The translations under genes and the position numbers were made by a program. From Allolobophora icterica (Eukaryota; Annelida; Clitellata; Crassiclitellata; Lumbricidae), in assembly GCA_963556255.1 (NCBI GenBank), contig OY744611.1, positions 32,745,103-32,809,102 of the forward strand: a stretch of 64,000 nucleotides of DNA, read 5' to 3'. Positions 36,501 to 45,900 of this stretch are shown here, piece after piece. The notes beneath the pieces are model-generated. The model saw only the letters and a list, made by a program, of their open reading frames with translations, was not told the origin of the DNA and searched no databases. Each line of letters begins with the position of its first letter. The stretch's first letter is position 1.

Positions 36501-36913
36501 TTCACAAAAAAAATAACAAGTTGGACGTATCCTGACACATAATACTGTCTTTTAAATGCATCTCAAAAGCACTGACTTATCTAAACAAATGCATTGGAAA
36601 TGTAGTTTAAAACTATGTGCTGAACAGCATGCTTTAAAGAATATCATGATAATATTAACCCTTACTTCGCACTTTCCTTGTCTCAAATTCGCATTTCTGT
36701 GTGACTTTGCACATGTTAAATATATTTGTAATAATAAAATAATATGCATAGAATATAATAATAAAAATAATAAATAGCCTCTGTTGTTGGATTCTGTTGT
36801 AGTTCAAAGACCTGATGATGACAATTGATACTGCTGCAGAAAAAGAGGACAGTGCCAGCCAAGTCCAGTCTGGTGCAATGTCCCTCGCCTGTTGCTCGAC
36901 TGTGGAGAGCTGA
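9544..36913 (+). CDS. NIPBL: Cohesin loader NIPBL / Nipped-B / Scc2
   Basis: About 35 coding exons from the ATG at 9544 join without a frame break into 1574 aa. The order of conserved blocks matches animal NIPBL. These include INIMTS-like [64 protein letters not shown], the block after [49 protein letters not shown] and [14 protein letters not shown] with MAU2 loads cohesin on chromatin in the nucleus; the conserved part is a HEAT-repeat hook. The protein is shorter than human NIPBL (about 2800 aa). The long disordered N-terminus with the MAU2-binding segment is missing or unrecognised, and the C-terminus stops soon after the block beginning FKDLMM. Exon coordinates are given in separate entries. 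The intron after 34227 starts with GC. Confidence 0.93.
10123..10362 (+). repeat. Five in-frame 48-bp repeats in NIPBL exon 3
   Basis: Five consecutive 16-residue units follow one pattern: a Gln-Asp/Asn-Arg/Gln start (HKDR, QQDQ, KQNR, QQDR, RQDR), a branched residue near position 8, and Asp/Ala-Gln near position 11. The DNA copies are diverged but keep GATCGAG/GATCAAG motifs. The array forms most of the segment before the conserved helix at the end of the exon. It is hydrophilic and probably disordered or helical. Confidence 0.75.
11806..11905. repeat. Tandem duplication in NIPBL intron 5
   Basis: Two copies of a unit of about 58 bp containing AATGCGAAT, GTGGTTAACACCTT or a one-base variant, and AAGAACTAATTTA. 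The copies differ at a few positions. No function was seen. Confidence 0.7.
13634..13868 (+). mobile_element. Full-length tRNA-derived SINE
   Basis: The head carries an A box (TGGCTGAGTGGTAAG) and a B box (GGTTTGAATCCC), as expected for RNA polymerase III promotion. The body contains ACCTTGGGCAAGTCCTTCAC and GGGAGCGCCTCTGAGTAG. It ends GGAGGCGCTATAGAAATA followed by AAATA repeats. The insertion lies in NIPBL intron 7. Truncated relatives of this 3' end are scattered through the window. Confidence 0.85.
14640..14700 (+). mobile_element. LINE/SINE 3'-end fragment
   Basis: The segment ACTCTGAGGAG, then CTTCAAGAGGTGCTGTA, then AAATTTGCAATT is nearly the same as 43929-43975 in OTC intron 1 and ends in the tail motif shared by the SINEs and LINE 3' ends of this window. 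It directly precedes NIPBL exon 9. Confidence 0.5.
16424..16975. mobile_element. Unclassified composite repeat in NIPBL intron 11
   Basis: The segment is bounded by ACATTTATATAGCGCCAC on the left and GCATTTATATAGCACCTA on the right, two direct copies of the complement of the SINE/LINE tail. The interior has higher GC than the surrounding intron and no coding frame that I recognise. It may be one or two truncated minus-strand SINEs with an unknown insertion. Confidence 0.4.
17395..17640. repeat. Degenerate GGTAAG-type minisatellite
   Basis: Repeated short units of the form AAGGTAAG / GATAAG / GGTGAACATT with ATTAGATTTGAT spacers, in NIPBL intron 12. The period is irregular, about 35-45 bp. 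Confidence 0.6.
18430..19110 (+). pseudogene. LINE (CR1/L2 type) reverse transcriptase fragment
   Basis: The frame from 18440 encodes a decayed C-terminal part of a non-LTR reverse transcriptase: [33 protein letters not shown] and [10 protein letters not shown]. These match the region after the catalytic core in CR1/L2-like LINEs. Frame breaks follow near 18773. It lies in NIPBL intron 14 and is not functional. Confidence 0.8.
19550..19675 (+). repeat. Three 42-bp coding repeats in NIPBL exon 15
   Basis: Three adjacent copies of a 14-residue unit ([14 protein letters not shown]) lie inside the exon. DNA identity between copies is very high, with the third copy diverging at its end. They fall between FYMAQW and the helix of exon 16, where human NIPBL has a charged variable linker. 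The number of copies does not change the frame. Confidence 0.9.
19970..20100. repeat. Tandem repeat in NIPBL intron 15
   Basis: Repeats of GATGTTGTATATTTATGTTTGTG with TATACATGTATG units, about 60-65 bp per copy and roughly two copies. Confidence 0.6.
20455..20540 (+). mobile_element. SINE 3' fragment
   Basis: GGGAGTGCCTCAGAGTAG followed by GAGAGGCACTATATAAGTG corresponds to the body and tail of the SINE at 13634-13868. The tRNA-derived head is missing. Confidence 0.55.
21365..21850 (+). pseudogene. LINE (CR1/L2 type) 3'-end fragment
   Basis: Translation near 21425-21512 gives [20 protein letters not shown], then RLRTF and a stop. This is the typical C-terminus of CR1/L2-like reverse transcriptase proteins. 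An untranslated stretch follows, ending near an AATAAA at about 21836. Plus orientation, in NIPBL intron 17. Confidence 0.75.
23715..23815 (-). mobile_element. Internally deleted SINE
   Basis: Read on the minus strand, a tRNA-like head with an A-box-like segment passes into GGAGTGCCTCTGAGTAG and GGGGCACTATATAAATTG. The middle of the element is missing. It lies in NIPBL intron 20. Confidence 0.5.
25697..25969 (+). other. Possible alternative last exon of NIPBL
   Basis: A good acceptor (CCCCTTTCAG) precedes 25697. The frame that follows exon 22 (phase 0) stays open for 90 codons to TGA at 25967. An AATAAA lies near 26215. Splicing of exon 22 to this exon would end the protein in the middle of the HEAT region. 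The main transcript must skip it, because exon 22 joins 26396 directly with the conserved sequence intact. The encoded segment has no recognised domain, and chance openness is possible. Confidence 0.3.
27466..27803. repeat. 30/31-bp minisatellite in NIPBL intron 24
   Basis: About eleven near-identical units of ATCTTAAATTATCTTTCCTT plus ACCTTACTTT. The first block has 30-bp units with ACCTTACTTT. The second block has 31-bp units with ACCTTCCCTTT. The sharp change of variant inside the array suggests two rounds of local expansion. Long open frames here are due to the repeat. Confidence 0.95.
28160..28245 (+). mobile_element. SINE 3' fragment
   Basis: CACTGGGAGCGCCTCTGATTG followed by GGAGGCGCTTTATAAATAT is the end of the same SINE family as 13634-13868, without its head. 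Confidence 0.6.
29589..29900. repeat. 155-bp tandem duplication in NIPBL intron 26
   Basis: Two copies beginning CGTTGGACAATATTACTATA and ending CAAACATTAACG. They differ by a short insertion (GCTTCGT-like) and a few substitutions, so the event is fairly recent. Confidence 0.85.
30838..30930. repeat. CT-rich simple repeat
   Basis: Mixed TGTC/TCTG/CTTT units in NIPBL intron 28. Low complexity only. Confidence 0.6.
31124..31302 (+). mobile_element. tRNA-derived SINE, second family
   Basis: The head has GTGGGACATGGTAGG, an A box (TAGGTAATTGGTTAGAGC) and a B box (ACAGGTTTGAGC). The body has ACCTTGAGTAAATTCTTCAC. It ends GTGGTGCTTAATAAATATG followed by TAATAAATAAA. It differs in the head from the SINE at 13634 and matches the pair at 35383-35760. 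Confidence 0.75.
31980..32368 (-). mobile_element. SINE on the minus strand
   Basis: The minus-strand head near 32368-32285 has an A-box-like TGGTCTATCCAGTAATGC and a B box (GCAGGTTCGAGAC). The 3' side reads AGCGGTTCCTACGAGGCACT then AGATAAATG. It lies in NIPBL intron 29. The central body is poorly conserved. Confidence 0.55.
33310..33640 (-). mobile_element. Diverged SINE on the minus strand
   Basis: The minus-strand head at 33640-33550 has TGGTCTATTGGTTGTGC and a degenerate B box (GCAGGTTTTAGCC), very similar to the element at 31980-32368. The 3' end is unclear. Confidence 0.45.
33868..34015 (-). mobile_element. SINE 3'-end fragment with AAGT tail
   Basis: Next to an AAGT simple repeat, the segment TTCTTTAATGAACCACCTGC then AAACGCACTG matches the corresponding part of the element at 60130-60466. 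It represents the 3' end of a minus-strand copy. Confidence 0.4.
34247..34312. repeat. GGAT/GGGT microsatellite
   Basis: Repeats of GGGT and GGAT directly downstream of the GC-type donor in NIPBL intron 32. Confidence 0.9.
35383..35576 (-). mobile_element. SINE of the second family, full length
   Basis: Read on the minus strand it begins GTGGGACATGGTAGCCAAC, with TGGTTAGAGC as A box and GAGTTCGAGCC as B box. The body has ATGAGCAAGTCCTTCATTCA, and the end is TTGCTTAATAAATG followed by AATAAT repeats. It matches 31124-31302. Confidence 0.75.
35578..35760 (+). mobile_element. SINE of the second family, head truncated
   Basis: This plus-strand copy starts within the B box (GTGAGTTCAAGCC), directly at the head of the opposite copy, and ends AGTGGCACTTAATAACTG. 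It contains a small insertion of about 80 bp that includes another tail-like motif (AGCACCATATAAATTG) and ATT repeats. Confidence 0.65.
36243..36440. repeat. GATGAT-rich region
   Basis: Degenerate GAT/AAT/GAG triplets in NIPBL intron 35. Low complexity only. Confidence 0.6.
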
Positions 36914-37971
36914 TGACAGAAATTTCCCTGAGCTGAGGACAGTCACTGATAAGATCTTCCGGTATATCACTGTTAGTTCCTCAGAGTGAGATTGGGGATT
37001 TGAGCTGAAGTCATGACAAACTTTTTCAGGTTGCTTTGCCTTCTTTAAGGCTGTTACTTTTGCACTATGAAAGGTTCTGTATAGGCGCCTAGTTACATAC
37101 ATACTTACATGCATAGATAGCATACAGAGTTTAGGTGCTTGCTCTATAGAGCTCTTCTGAGTAAATATCTTGAAAGAGCACTTCTAGATTATTGCTCTGA
37201 ATCTGTGAGAGAAGAAGTTAATGGATGGCTCAGGGTTTGAGTGGTCAATCAATTGATAGATTAAGTGATTGATTGAAAATGAATCAATGCATTAATGAAC
37301 ACACAGAGAACATAAAGAGGAAGGAACTGTGGACTGTAGCTTGTCTTACAGTCTACAGAAACCTTCAGTTTTTACCGGTGATTAGATTTTAAAAATTTTG
37401 TCTGTATCCCTGTTCAAATTCTTGAAGCAGCTCGACTTATATACCAAAATTGTAATCAACTCGTTTATATATTGTCCTCTCCGTTGTCTATGATCTCTTT
37501 CCCATTGATTGTAATTTAAACCTGATAGTCTTGGTTTGTAGCTGAATTTGCTAGAGGGTTCTAGTGGAGTAGCAGTTTTCTTTCTGTTGTGAAAGGGATT
37601 TTAACCCAGATTCTGGGTTTACAGTATAGCACATTACCCAATAGAATAACACTGCAAAAATATATCTGTTGGCGGCCACTGCGCTTTTTGGATAAAACAC
37701 TGGCAGATGCAGTGAAGTTAAGCAATATCAAACCAGTTAGTACTTAGAAGGATGACGGTCTGTTGGGTGCGTACTCCTACTCCATGTATCATCCTTTACT
37801 GGAAGGTAAAGAAGTCCCAACCAACATATTATGTGGAAATGTTCAAAATCTGTCCTTTTGTTGGATTGGTGTGGTTGTGCTTGCACTTAAGCCAACTAAT
37901 CCTTCTGCCTCAGAACCACACTTCTGATGTGCTTCTATGGAAGGTTGCAAGCTGTTGTGTGTTACCTTTAG
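36914..37971. other. NIPBL 3' untranslated region and flank
   Basis: Follows the NIPBL stop codon. It probably holds the 3' untranslated region. I could not assign the poly(A) signal with confidence. No other gene was recognised. Confidence 0.4.
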
Positions 37972-38213
37972 CTAGATCACTACGTGTGTTACCTTTAGTT
38001 TTACCTAGATCAGTACATGTGTTACCATTCCCTAGATCAATACGTGTGTTACCTTTACCTAGGTCAATACATGTGTTACCTTTACCTGGGTCAATATGTG
38101 TGTTACCTTTACCTAGATCAATACGTGTGTTACCGTTACCTAGATCAATGTGTGTGTTACATTTACCTTTATCAATATGTGTATGTTACCTGTACCTAGG
38201 TCAGTATGCGTGT
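37972..38213. repeat. 27-bp minisatellite downstream of NIPBL
   Basis: About nine units of the form TACCTTTACCTAGATCAATA plus CGTGTGT. Copies differ at single positions (CTAGG, CTGGG; CGTG, CATG). The open frames over it are due to the 27-nt (9-codon) period. Confidence 0.9.
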
Positions 38214-38360
38214 GTTATTTTATGTTTATAAGTAGCAGAATATCGGTGACTGTTAACCAGTGACTATCCTACAAGTTTCTATTTTGATCTAGGTTATTGT
38301 TTTAGGTTATTCTTTGACAAAACAACCCAACCAAAGTTAAAAACTTGTCTGTATGCACAG

Positions 38361-38471
38361 TACCCCCTTTACAATTCTGGCCCAGACATGATTGTTGGGC
38401 CCACACTGGACGCTTTCCTGGCCACTAGTGGCAGTGTTGGCCGCATTGAACATGGCTGTCTGGTGATGTAG
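38361..38471 (+). other. Exon-like segment of unknown origin
   Basis: An acceptor-like CTGTATGCACAG is followed by 36 open codons and TAG. The segment is richer in GC than its surroundings and translates to a protein-like stretch with SGPDMIVGPTLDAFLATSG. A splice from NIPBL exon 36 (for example at ACT/GTGGAG, phase 0) could reach it and replace the present C-terminus. I do not recognise the sequence in the family. Confidence 0.25.
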
Positions 38472-39870
38472 CAGCAAGATGGATCACAAATTATTTATTT
38501 CAGCTTAAAAAAGGACTTCATTTTATAACCGTGTCATTGTGACCTAAAAAGTTATGTAGCTCTGAAATACGGCATTATAGGGAGCTTAGAGTGTGTGCTT
38601 GTTTAAGTACATTTATCCAGTTTCTTTTACTTTTTGGCCATAGTCGCTGAAAATTAGGTAGAGAAAGTTAAGGTTATTATTGGAGTAGAATAGCCCGATC
38701 TATTTAAAAACTATGGTCGTACTTGTACAGAGAGATGACGAGAAATTGTTACCAGTAGTTGTATAAGTGTAAATATATTACAGTTGTATATTTTGTCAGT
38801 TGTACAATTGTGAATATATTTTGTTACATTATATTGTTAGTTGAATTAATTAATGTAAATATGTTGACAGTTGAAACTGCAGTTTAGCACTATGCTTATG
38901 TACGTGTGTTCTTTTCACTCGGAAGTCCGAAATTATTTTTGACAGTTTTAAGCGTAAACTATTTGAATACAAAGTTTTGTTGAGTTTCATGTGACGTTGG
39001 CCAGTTAAGACTGTTGCGGTTATTTTATACATTTGTAATTTAATTAAAAAGGAAACCTGTTTCTAATTTATATGTTTTTTAATTTAGTTAACAGTTTGTC
39101 ATAACGGGCATTTTTAGGTCAGAGGCAGTGAACATTTTGTAGGTTATCCAGTAAGACCAAAAAGGCACTACTTAAATAGGCGGTTTCATGAAATTGCATT
39201 ACTGTGTTGCATTACTGTTGTTGGGAGTTTCTCTGCTTAAGGTGGTGCTATATAAATGTCTAATTATGTAATTACTTAACGGCGTTAAGTATTTACATTA
39301 TGTTACACGGTTTGTTTACAGTCAGTTGTAGTGTAATATGTGTTAAGAAGAGGCAGTTGTAATGTCTCATCACAAGGCATTTGTAATGTAATGTTTGTTA
39401 ATGTTGAGGTAATTGTGATGTGACCAAACTCCAGACTAAATAGGCTTACTGCTAGAGTCTTCAGTGACAAGACTAAACAGAATGTGGAACACCAAACTAA
39501 CAAATTACTTCATACTGCATTCTTCAAACATGTCTGGAAATGAATGTCTCCAGAACACCCACAGTTACGTTGGCCTACACTCTTAAAATTAATGTCTGGA
39601 AATGGCAGACACAACTCAGTGCCTTGTGGTTGGCTGGTTAGAACTCTGGCAGACCATTAAATATAGAAATCAAGCGACCCTGTTCTATTGGGCTCTCTTT
39701 GATGCGTAATTTCAGTGTAATTTCATTTATTGGTATTTTGTGGTATTTGGTGATTGATAAAATAATGATACATTTAAGTATATGAATGGAAAACCAGACA
39801 AACTGTCTTGCGTCAGAGACATATCTGTCGCTTGCTTTCTTTCACACAGCTAGTTTAGTCTGATTGCTAC
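38472..39870. other. Intergenic, no gene seen
   Basis: AT-rich sequence between NIPBL and the hAT-like element. Contains one tail-like motif (GGTGGTGCTATATAAATG near 39240). No coding region or RNA gene was recognised. Confidence 0.5.
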
Positions 39871-42307
39871 TAGGGGTCCACCGGTAAGACATTTTCCGCC
39901 GGAAACCGAATCCGAGTATTTGGATGTATTTTTGCCGGAACCGGTAACGAACCGGTAACGAACCGGGTACCATTTGTTCCATATGCGAAGCTTCACATTT
40001 TCATGTAATAAGAAATTATCGACATAAATTTGTGGGTTCCGGTCCGCTATTCCGGGGGTCCGCTATTCCGGGCCCACTATTCCGGGGGTCCGCTATTCCG
40101 GGGGTCCGCTATTCCGGGGATCCGCCGAAATATATACGTAGATACAACATAAAACATACATACATACATACAATGCCATACATACATATATACACACATA
40201 CATACATATATGCACATGTACATACATACATACAAACATACATACATACAAACATACATACATACATACAAACACACGTACATACATACATGCATACACA
40301 CGTACATACATACATATATGGATGTAAATACATACATATATGTATGTACATACATACATACACGTATATTTGCATACATACATACATGAATGTACATACA
40401 TATATTCACACGTACATATATACATACAAAGATACATGTACGTACATACACATACATACATACATACATGCATACATACATGCATACATGCGTACATTTA
40501 TAAACAAGTATATACATACATACATACATACATAACATACATACATACATATATACATGTATGAACATACACACATTTATGTACATATATGCATACATAC
40601 TTCCATGCATACATACATACACACGTACATATATACATACAAAGATACATGTACGTACATACACACATACATACATATATGCGTACATTTATAAACAAGT
40701 ACATACATACATACATACATACATGCATATACACATGTATGAACATACACACATTTATTTACATATATGCATACATACATCCATGCATGCATACATACAC
40801 ACGTACATATATACATACAAGATACATGTACGCACATACATACATACATACATACACAGGTTTTACCCACATACATACGTAGTTACATACATGCATACAT
40901 ACGTACATACATAAACACGTACATACATACATACATACGTACATACATTCATGTATGTACATACACACATGTATGTGCATACATAAATACATACATACAA
41001 ACACACGTACATACATATGTACGTACATGCACACATAGACACATGTATGCACAATGCACATACATACAGGTACGTACATAGGTACATACACAGACATACA
41101 TACATACATACTTGTAGAGTGTATACACACGTACATACAACATATATACCAAAAACATACATGCACACATACATATGCACGCATGCATGTATGCATGAAT
41201 GTATGTATGTATGTAAGCATGTATACACATGTATGTATTACATACATGAGCACGTTCACACATAGATACATACATACATATGAAAGACAATGCGTATAAT
41301 CCGTATATATATATACACATGTATCATATGTGTAGATACACACGTCTATCTATGTGTGTATCCATGTACGTGCGTACGTATGTATGCACATACATGTATG
41401 TAGGTATGTAGGTATGCATGTATGCATGTACAAACATGTATGTATGTATATACATGTAGTCATGCATTTATGTATGTATGTACGTGTGTCTATATGTATG
41501 TATGTATGTTCGTACGTGTTTATGTTTGCATGTACCTATATATGTATGTACATACGTGTATGTATGTATGTGTGCATGTATGTATGTATATATGTATGTG
41601 TGTATGTATGTATGTATGTATGTACATGCATGTATGTATGTATGTATGTATGTATGTATGTATGTATGTATGTATGTACGTATGTGTTATGTATGTATAT
41701 TATATTGTATATTAGTCCATGTATTATACATACATAACACATACGTACATACATACATACATACATATTTTTGTATATATGTATGTATGTATGTACGTGT
41801 GTATGTATGTATATATGTACGTGTGTTTGTTTGTATGTATGTGTTTGTATGCATGTATGTACATGTGTATATATGTATGTATGTGTGTATATATGTATTT
41901 ATGTATGTTGTATGTTGTATCTATATATATTCAGGCGGATCCCCGGAATAGCGGACCCCCGGAATAGCGGACCCCCGGAATAGTGGGCCCCGGATTGCCC
42001 GGAATAGCGGACCCCCGGAATAGCGGGCCGGTACCAAATTTGTGTACTTGTAATAAGTGACTAATACAATTTGAATTGCAGTCATTTCTGTGCAGTTGTG
42101 AATTTTTCTGTGTAATTGTTTTAAGGTTCAACATTTATAATTTTATATACGTAAGTTTATTGAATAAGTTTTTACAGAAAAAAATTTCTTTTTAAAGAAA
42201 TTTTTTTTGCAAATATTTGCGTCTACAATATTTGCCGAGCCGAATACTTCCGGAAACGGGATTTCCGGCCGAACCGAGTATCCGAGCCGGTTTCCGGTGG
42301 ACCCCTA
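39871..42307. mobile_element. Non-autonomous hAT-like element
   Basis: The ends are TAGGGGTCCACCGG and its exact complement CCGGTGGACCCCTA. They are flanked by the 8-bp direct repeat ATTGCTAC (39863-39870 and 42308-42315), the target-duplication length of the hAT superfamily. Subterminal regions are rich in CCGG, GCCGGAA and GAACCGGT-like motifs on both sides. There is no transposase frame. Most of the interior is a nested fold-back with CATA/TATG repeats. Confidence 0.88.
40040..42030. repeat. Nested 2-kb fold-back with CATA/TATG interior
   Basis: Left arm 40040-40125 has about five copies of the 16-bp unit GGTCCGCTATTCCGGG, and the right arm 41933-42030 has the complementary units. Between them, 40140-41170 is almost only ACAT/ATAC repeats and 41190-41930 almost only ATGT/GTAT repeats, so the two halves can pair along most of their length. 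The long Tyr/Ile/His/Cys/Met-rich frames are artefacts of this repeat. Confidence 0.9.
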
Positions 42308-42597
42308 ATTGCTACTATTCTGCTAGACAGTTGACGTCCATGAACGTTCTGGCAGCAACATTAGTGTCGAACAGTAGGCCTAATGCAAAGACGTTAGTTT
42401 ATGAGTGTAGGCCACAGTATCGGTATATAGTGCCAGACATTACTGATGACCATAGGCCTAAGTGTTCTGACTCTGGTGTCTGTGAGAGGTTCTTAAAAGA
42501 CATACATTGCTTTGTAGACCACAGTGACTGCTTCATTAGTAGACAATTAATCTGGCTATACAAGTACATTAGTGTCGGCTGTTCTCAGGCTACTCGT

Positions 42598-42995
<398 letters not shown>

Positions 42996-45900
42996 ATGCT
43001 TTCGTCGTTGGTTCGAGGCGCTAGGTTAGCTGCCCTGCGACAGGCTTTACTGCGACGACCAGGATTTATTTCGACCGCTCATCGCTCAACGGATGCAAGG
43101 TATTCGTAATCTCAGAATTTCTTTTGGTAGGGAGCTTGACCGGGCCCTGGATGCGATTGGAAGGGGGCCCACTGTCACGTACACGGCACACCTCGTTGGC
43201 CTGGACCAGGGTGCGATTTATAGAGGAAATGGGAGACTGTGCAGCCTATCCACTATTGAAGATATTTACATGTACATGTCGCTCCTGTCCATGTGTCTTT
43301 TCCCCTCTAGTTCAGACTGTCTCTTATTGAAAGATTAATTGTCCTACCGTCTATATGTATACATTTCCCCTTACATTTGGCTCAGACCCATAGGGTCGTC
43401 CATAAAGCATGATTATAGGACGTCCGCAGAAAATGATCTACTTCAGACCCCTCCCTCTCCTAGTCGGCATTTGGCATTGCCCTTCCCAGGCCCCGTCGTG
43501 GACAGCCGCACTTGAGGGCAGTACTAAGGCCTAGATTGGGCTACTCTGTTGATCTTGGAAGGGTAAGTGTTTATTAGGTGGAGTACTTTGATACTTCAGT
43601 GTCCAGAAAAGAGACTTGAACAGAGTCAAAGTCATCAACAACATAGTACCGACTGCTGAAGTCTGATGATGCACTGAAATAACTATGTACCAAGTTTAGA
43701 TGCGGACGTCCATAGTGGCATGACTCTCCCTACCTCGGGTCCAATTATGCCTACATTTAGACTACCTCTCCCGTACTTCCCATCTACGGACGTCCTATGT
43801 GGACGACTCCATCCACAGGTCTTCTGTCCCAATGGTTCAGACTAATTGCCATGTACAGGTCTTCTCTCCCACTGGTCACATCTTCAGAGTATACTCTCCC
43901 ACTTACTGAAGATACATTTCCCTTATACTCTGATGAGTTTCTCTTCAAGTGGTGCTATATAAATTTGCAATTACCTTGACCATTACATTGTGCTCCTAAC
44001 CCTAGGTCTACTTCCCACCACAAGTCACACCTTTTGCTACCATAGGCGTAATTTGTGGGGGGTACGAGGGGTACCCGTACCCCCACTTTTTGAACAATGC
44101 CAATCAATATTTTATTATTGTGCCTTCTCAGAGATCGCAGTCTCCGCTTTGCTTCGTGTATGTAAGAAATTGGTACCCCCACTGTTTAGACCAAAGTTAC
44201 GCCCCTGTTTGCTAGGGTATAATTTCTAGCATCGTTCATCATTTATTTTTCTCTCTTTTACATGCCTATTTTTTAATGATTTGTTAACTTTGTTATTATT
44301 ATTATTATTATTGCTATTATTTTTAATTTTATAAAGTACTATCTTATCATCACCATCATTGTCATCATCATCATTATATCAAAAGAAACTACACAAAATG
44401 GAAAATGAAATAATGTTGAGGTCTTGTGAGTGAATCAATCATTTATTTGCCACGTGTAGCAGAAATGAGGAATCATCATCATCGTTGGTTGGAAGAGACT
44501 TTCTGACTCTTCGTGATTTCTCTCCAACTGAGATAGAAACACTTCTTTGGACAGCTAAGGACCTCAAGACACAAATTAAAACTAACAAATCGGTCAGCCA
44601 TCGTTCTTCTACTTGTATCTCTTATATGTGTATTTTATTAATTATTTGTTAAACTTATTTATTATTATTAATGATAATTATGTAAACTTTTCTTTACAGG
44701 ATTGATTTTGCTTAATATGTATTTTTTTAAAGTTTTTTTGGTAACAAGTAGGCCCTATTAATACTAGTACGTGTAATACATTATTGCTATTAAACAAGAG
44801 CTCTAGGAATTAGAATAATACAAATTTATTAAAGCAGTAACAGTACCTACTTAATATTCACAAACAACAAAAGCTGTTTGACTGACCGCTCAAACATCAG
44901 TGACTGACTGGACAGTGGATAGCCTTTTGACTAGCTGGCTGGTCAACTCACTGACCGATTGAATGAAGTTATGTTCTTTGATTTCAGACTTATCAGCCTC
45001 TGGTTGGAAAGTCAATGGCCGCCATCTTTCAAAAGAGAAGCACAAGAACAAGAGTCTCAGCTGAAGTCGGTTAGTCAGTCAGTATACCGTTACTGTGCCC
45101 TAAAGAACCTTATCTAACATCATCTCACCTTTCTACAGATTTCTGTGCTCTGACTTACCTACCTTGCCTGCCTTGTCAACCCTACCATACCTATAATCTC
45201 ATCTTCGATTATTCATTTTACCTTATAAATTCTTACCCTGTTTGAACTTTAATTATCTTACCCTCTTGCTGTATCCATCCAGCTGTGTAGGAATGTATAT
45301 GCATATATGTATGTTCCTATGAAGTAACTCACCCAAGTGTTACCTACACTATCTGAAGTGGTGTTCACCGAGGACTACTAAGTTCTTCCTGAAGTGGATA
45401 AATACTCAGACAACTGGACAGGTCGTATAGAGAGCTCAATCAACATCATCCCATCCGAAATTGAAACAGGAGTCATATTCATTCATACCTTCGTATTCCT
45501 TTACCTCGTTTGAGTGTACATTATCTTACCTTCATTACCATAACATGCCATACCTTTTGTCAGCTGTTTGTATCTGATCTTTAGGATTTGGGCTGTTGGG
45601 TGGAAAAACAGTCATTCTCAGCCCAGAAGATGGCCATCTGGGAGTAAATGAATCCGTTCAGGATACTGCAAGGTCTAGATTGCACTTCTAATCATCCAAT
45701 CAGTCAGTCAGTCAGTCAGTCAGTCGTTGAAGCAGTAAGGAAATAAGTCAGTCAATCATTCAGTCAGTTAAGGGGTGCTCGATAGTCTAGTGGTTATTGT
45801 GCTGGACTGTCAATCGTGAGGTTGGGGGTTCAAATCCCCGCCAGGGCAAAAATTTAGTTGGAGATTTTCTGCCCCAACTGCACCCCATAGCGAACTCAGC

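Larger units (their letters stand above)
26396..36913 (+). other. NIPBL: NIPBL exon map, exons 23-36
   Basis: Exons are 26396-26536, 27295-27388, 27872-28017, 29330-29420, 30175-30348, 30702-30756, 31627-31762, 32483-32590, 33076-33276, 34081-34227, 34442-34517, 34981-35095, 36034-36187 and 36803-36913 (TGA at 36911). The 55-nt exon 28 restores the conserved Trp and the [10 protein letters not shown] block. Exon 35 uses the acceptor GAAG before 36034, which keeps KTIQQYSP in frame. The C-terminal 35 residues are poorly conserved. Confidence 0.87.

Noticed and set aside
40032..41983. Many frames rich in Tyr, His, Cys and Met on both strands
   Set aside because: All come from CATA/TATG repeats of the nested fold-back.
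45783..45856. Possible tRNA-Asp gene
   Set aside because: A and B boxes are present but the acceptor stem does not pair properly and a SINE body follows, so it is a SINE head.
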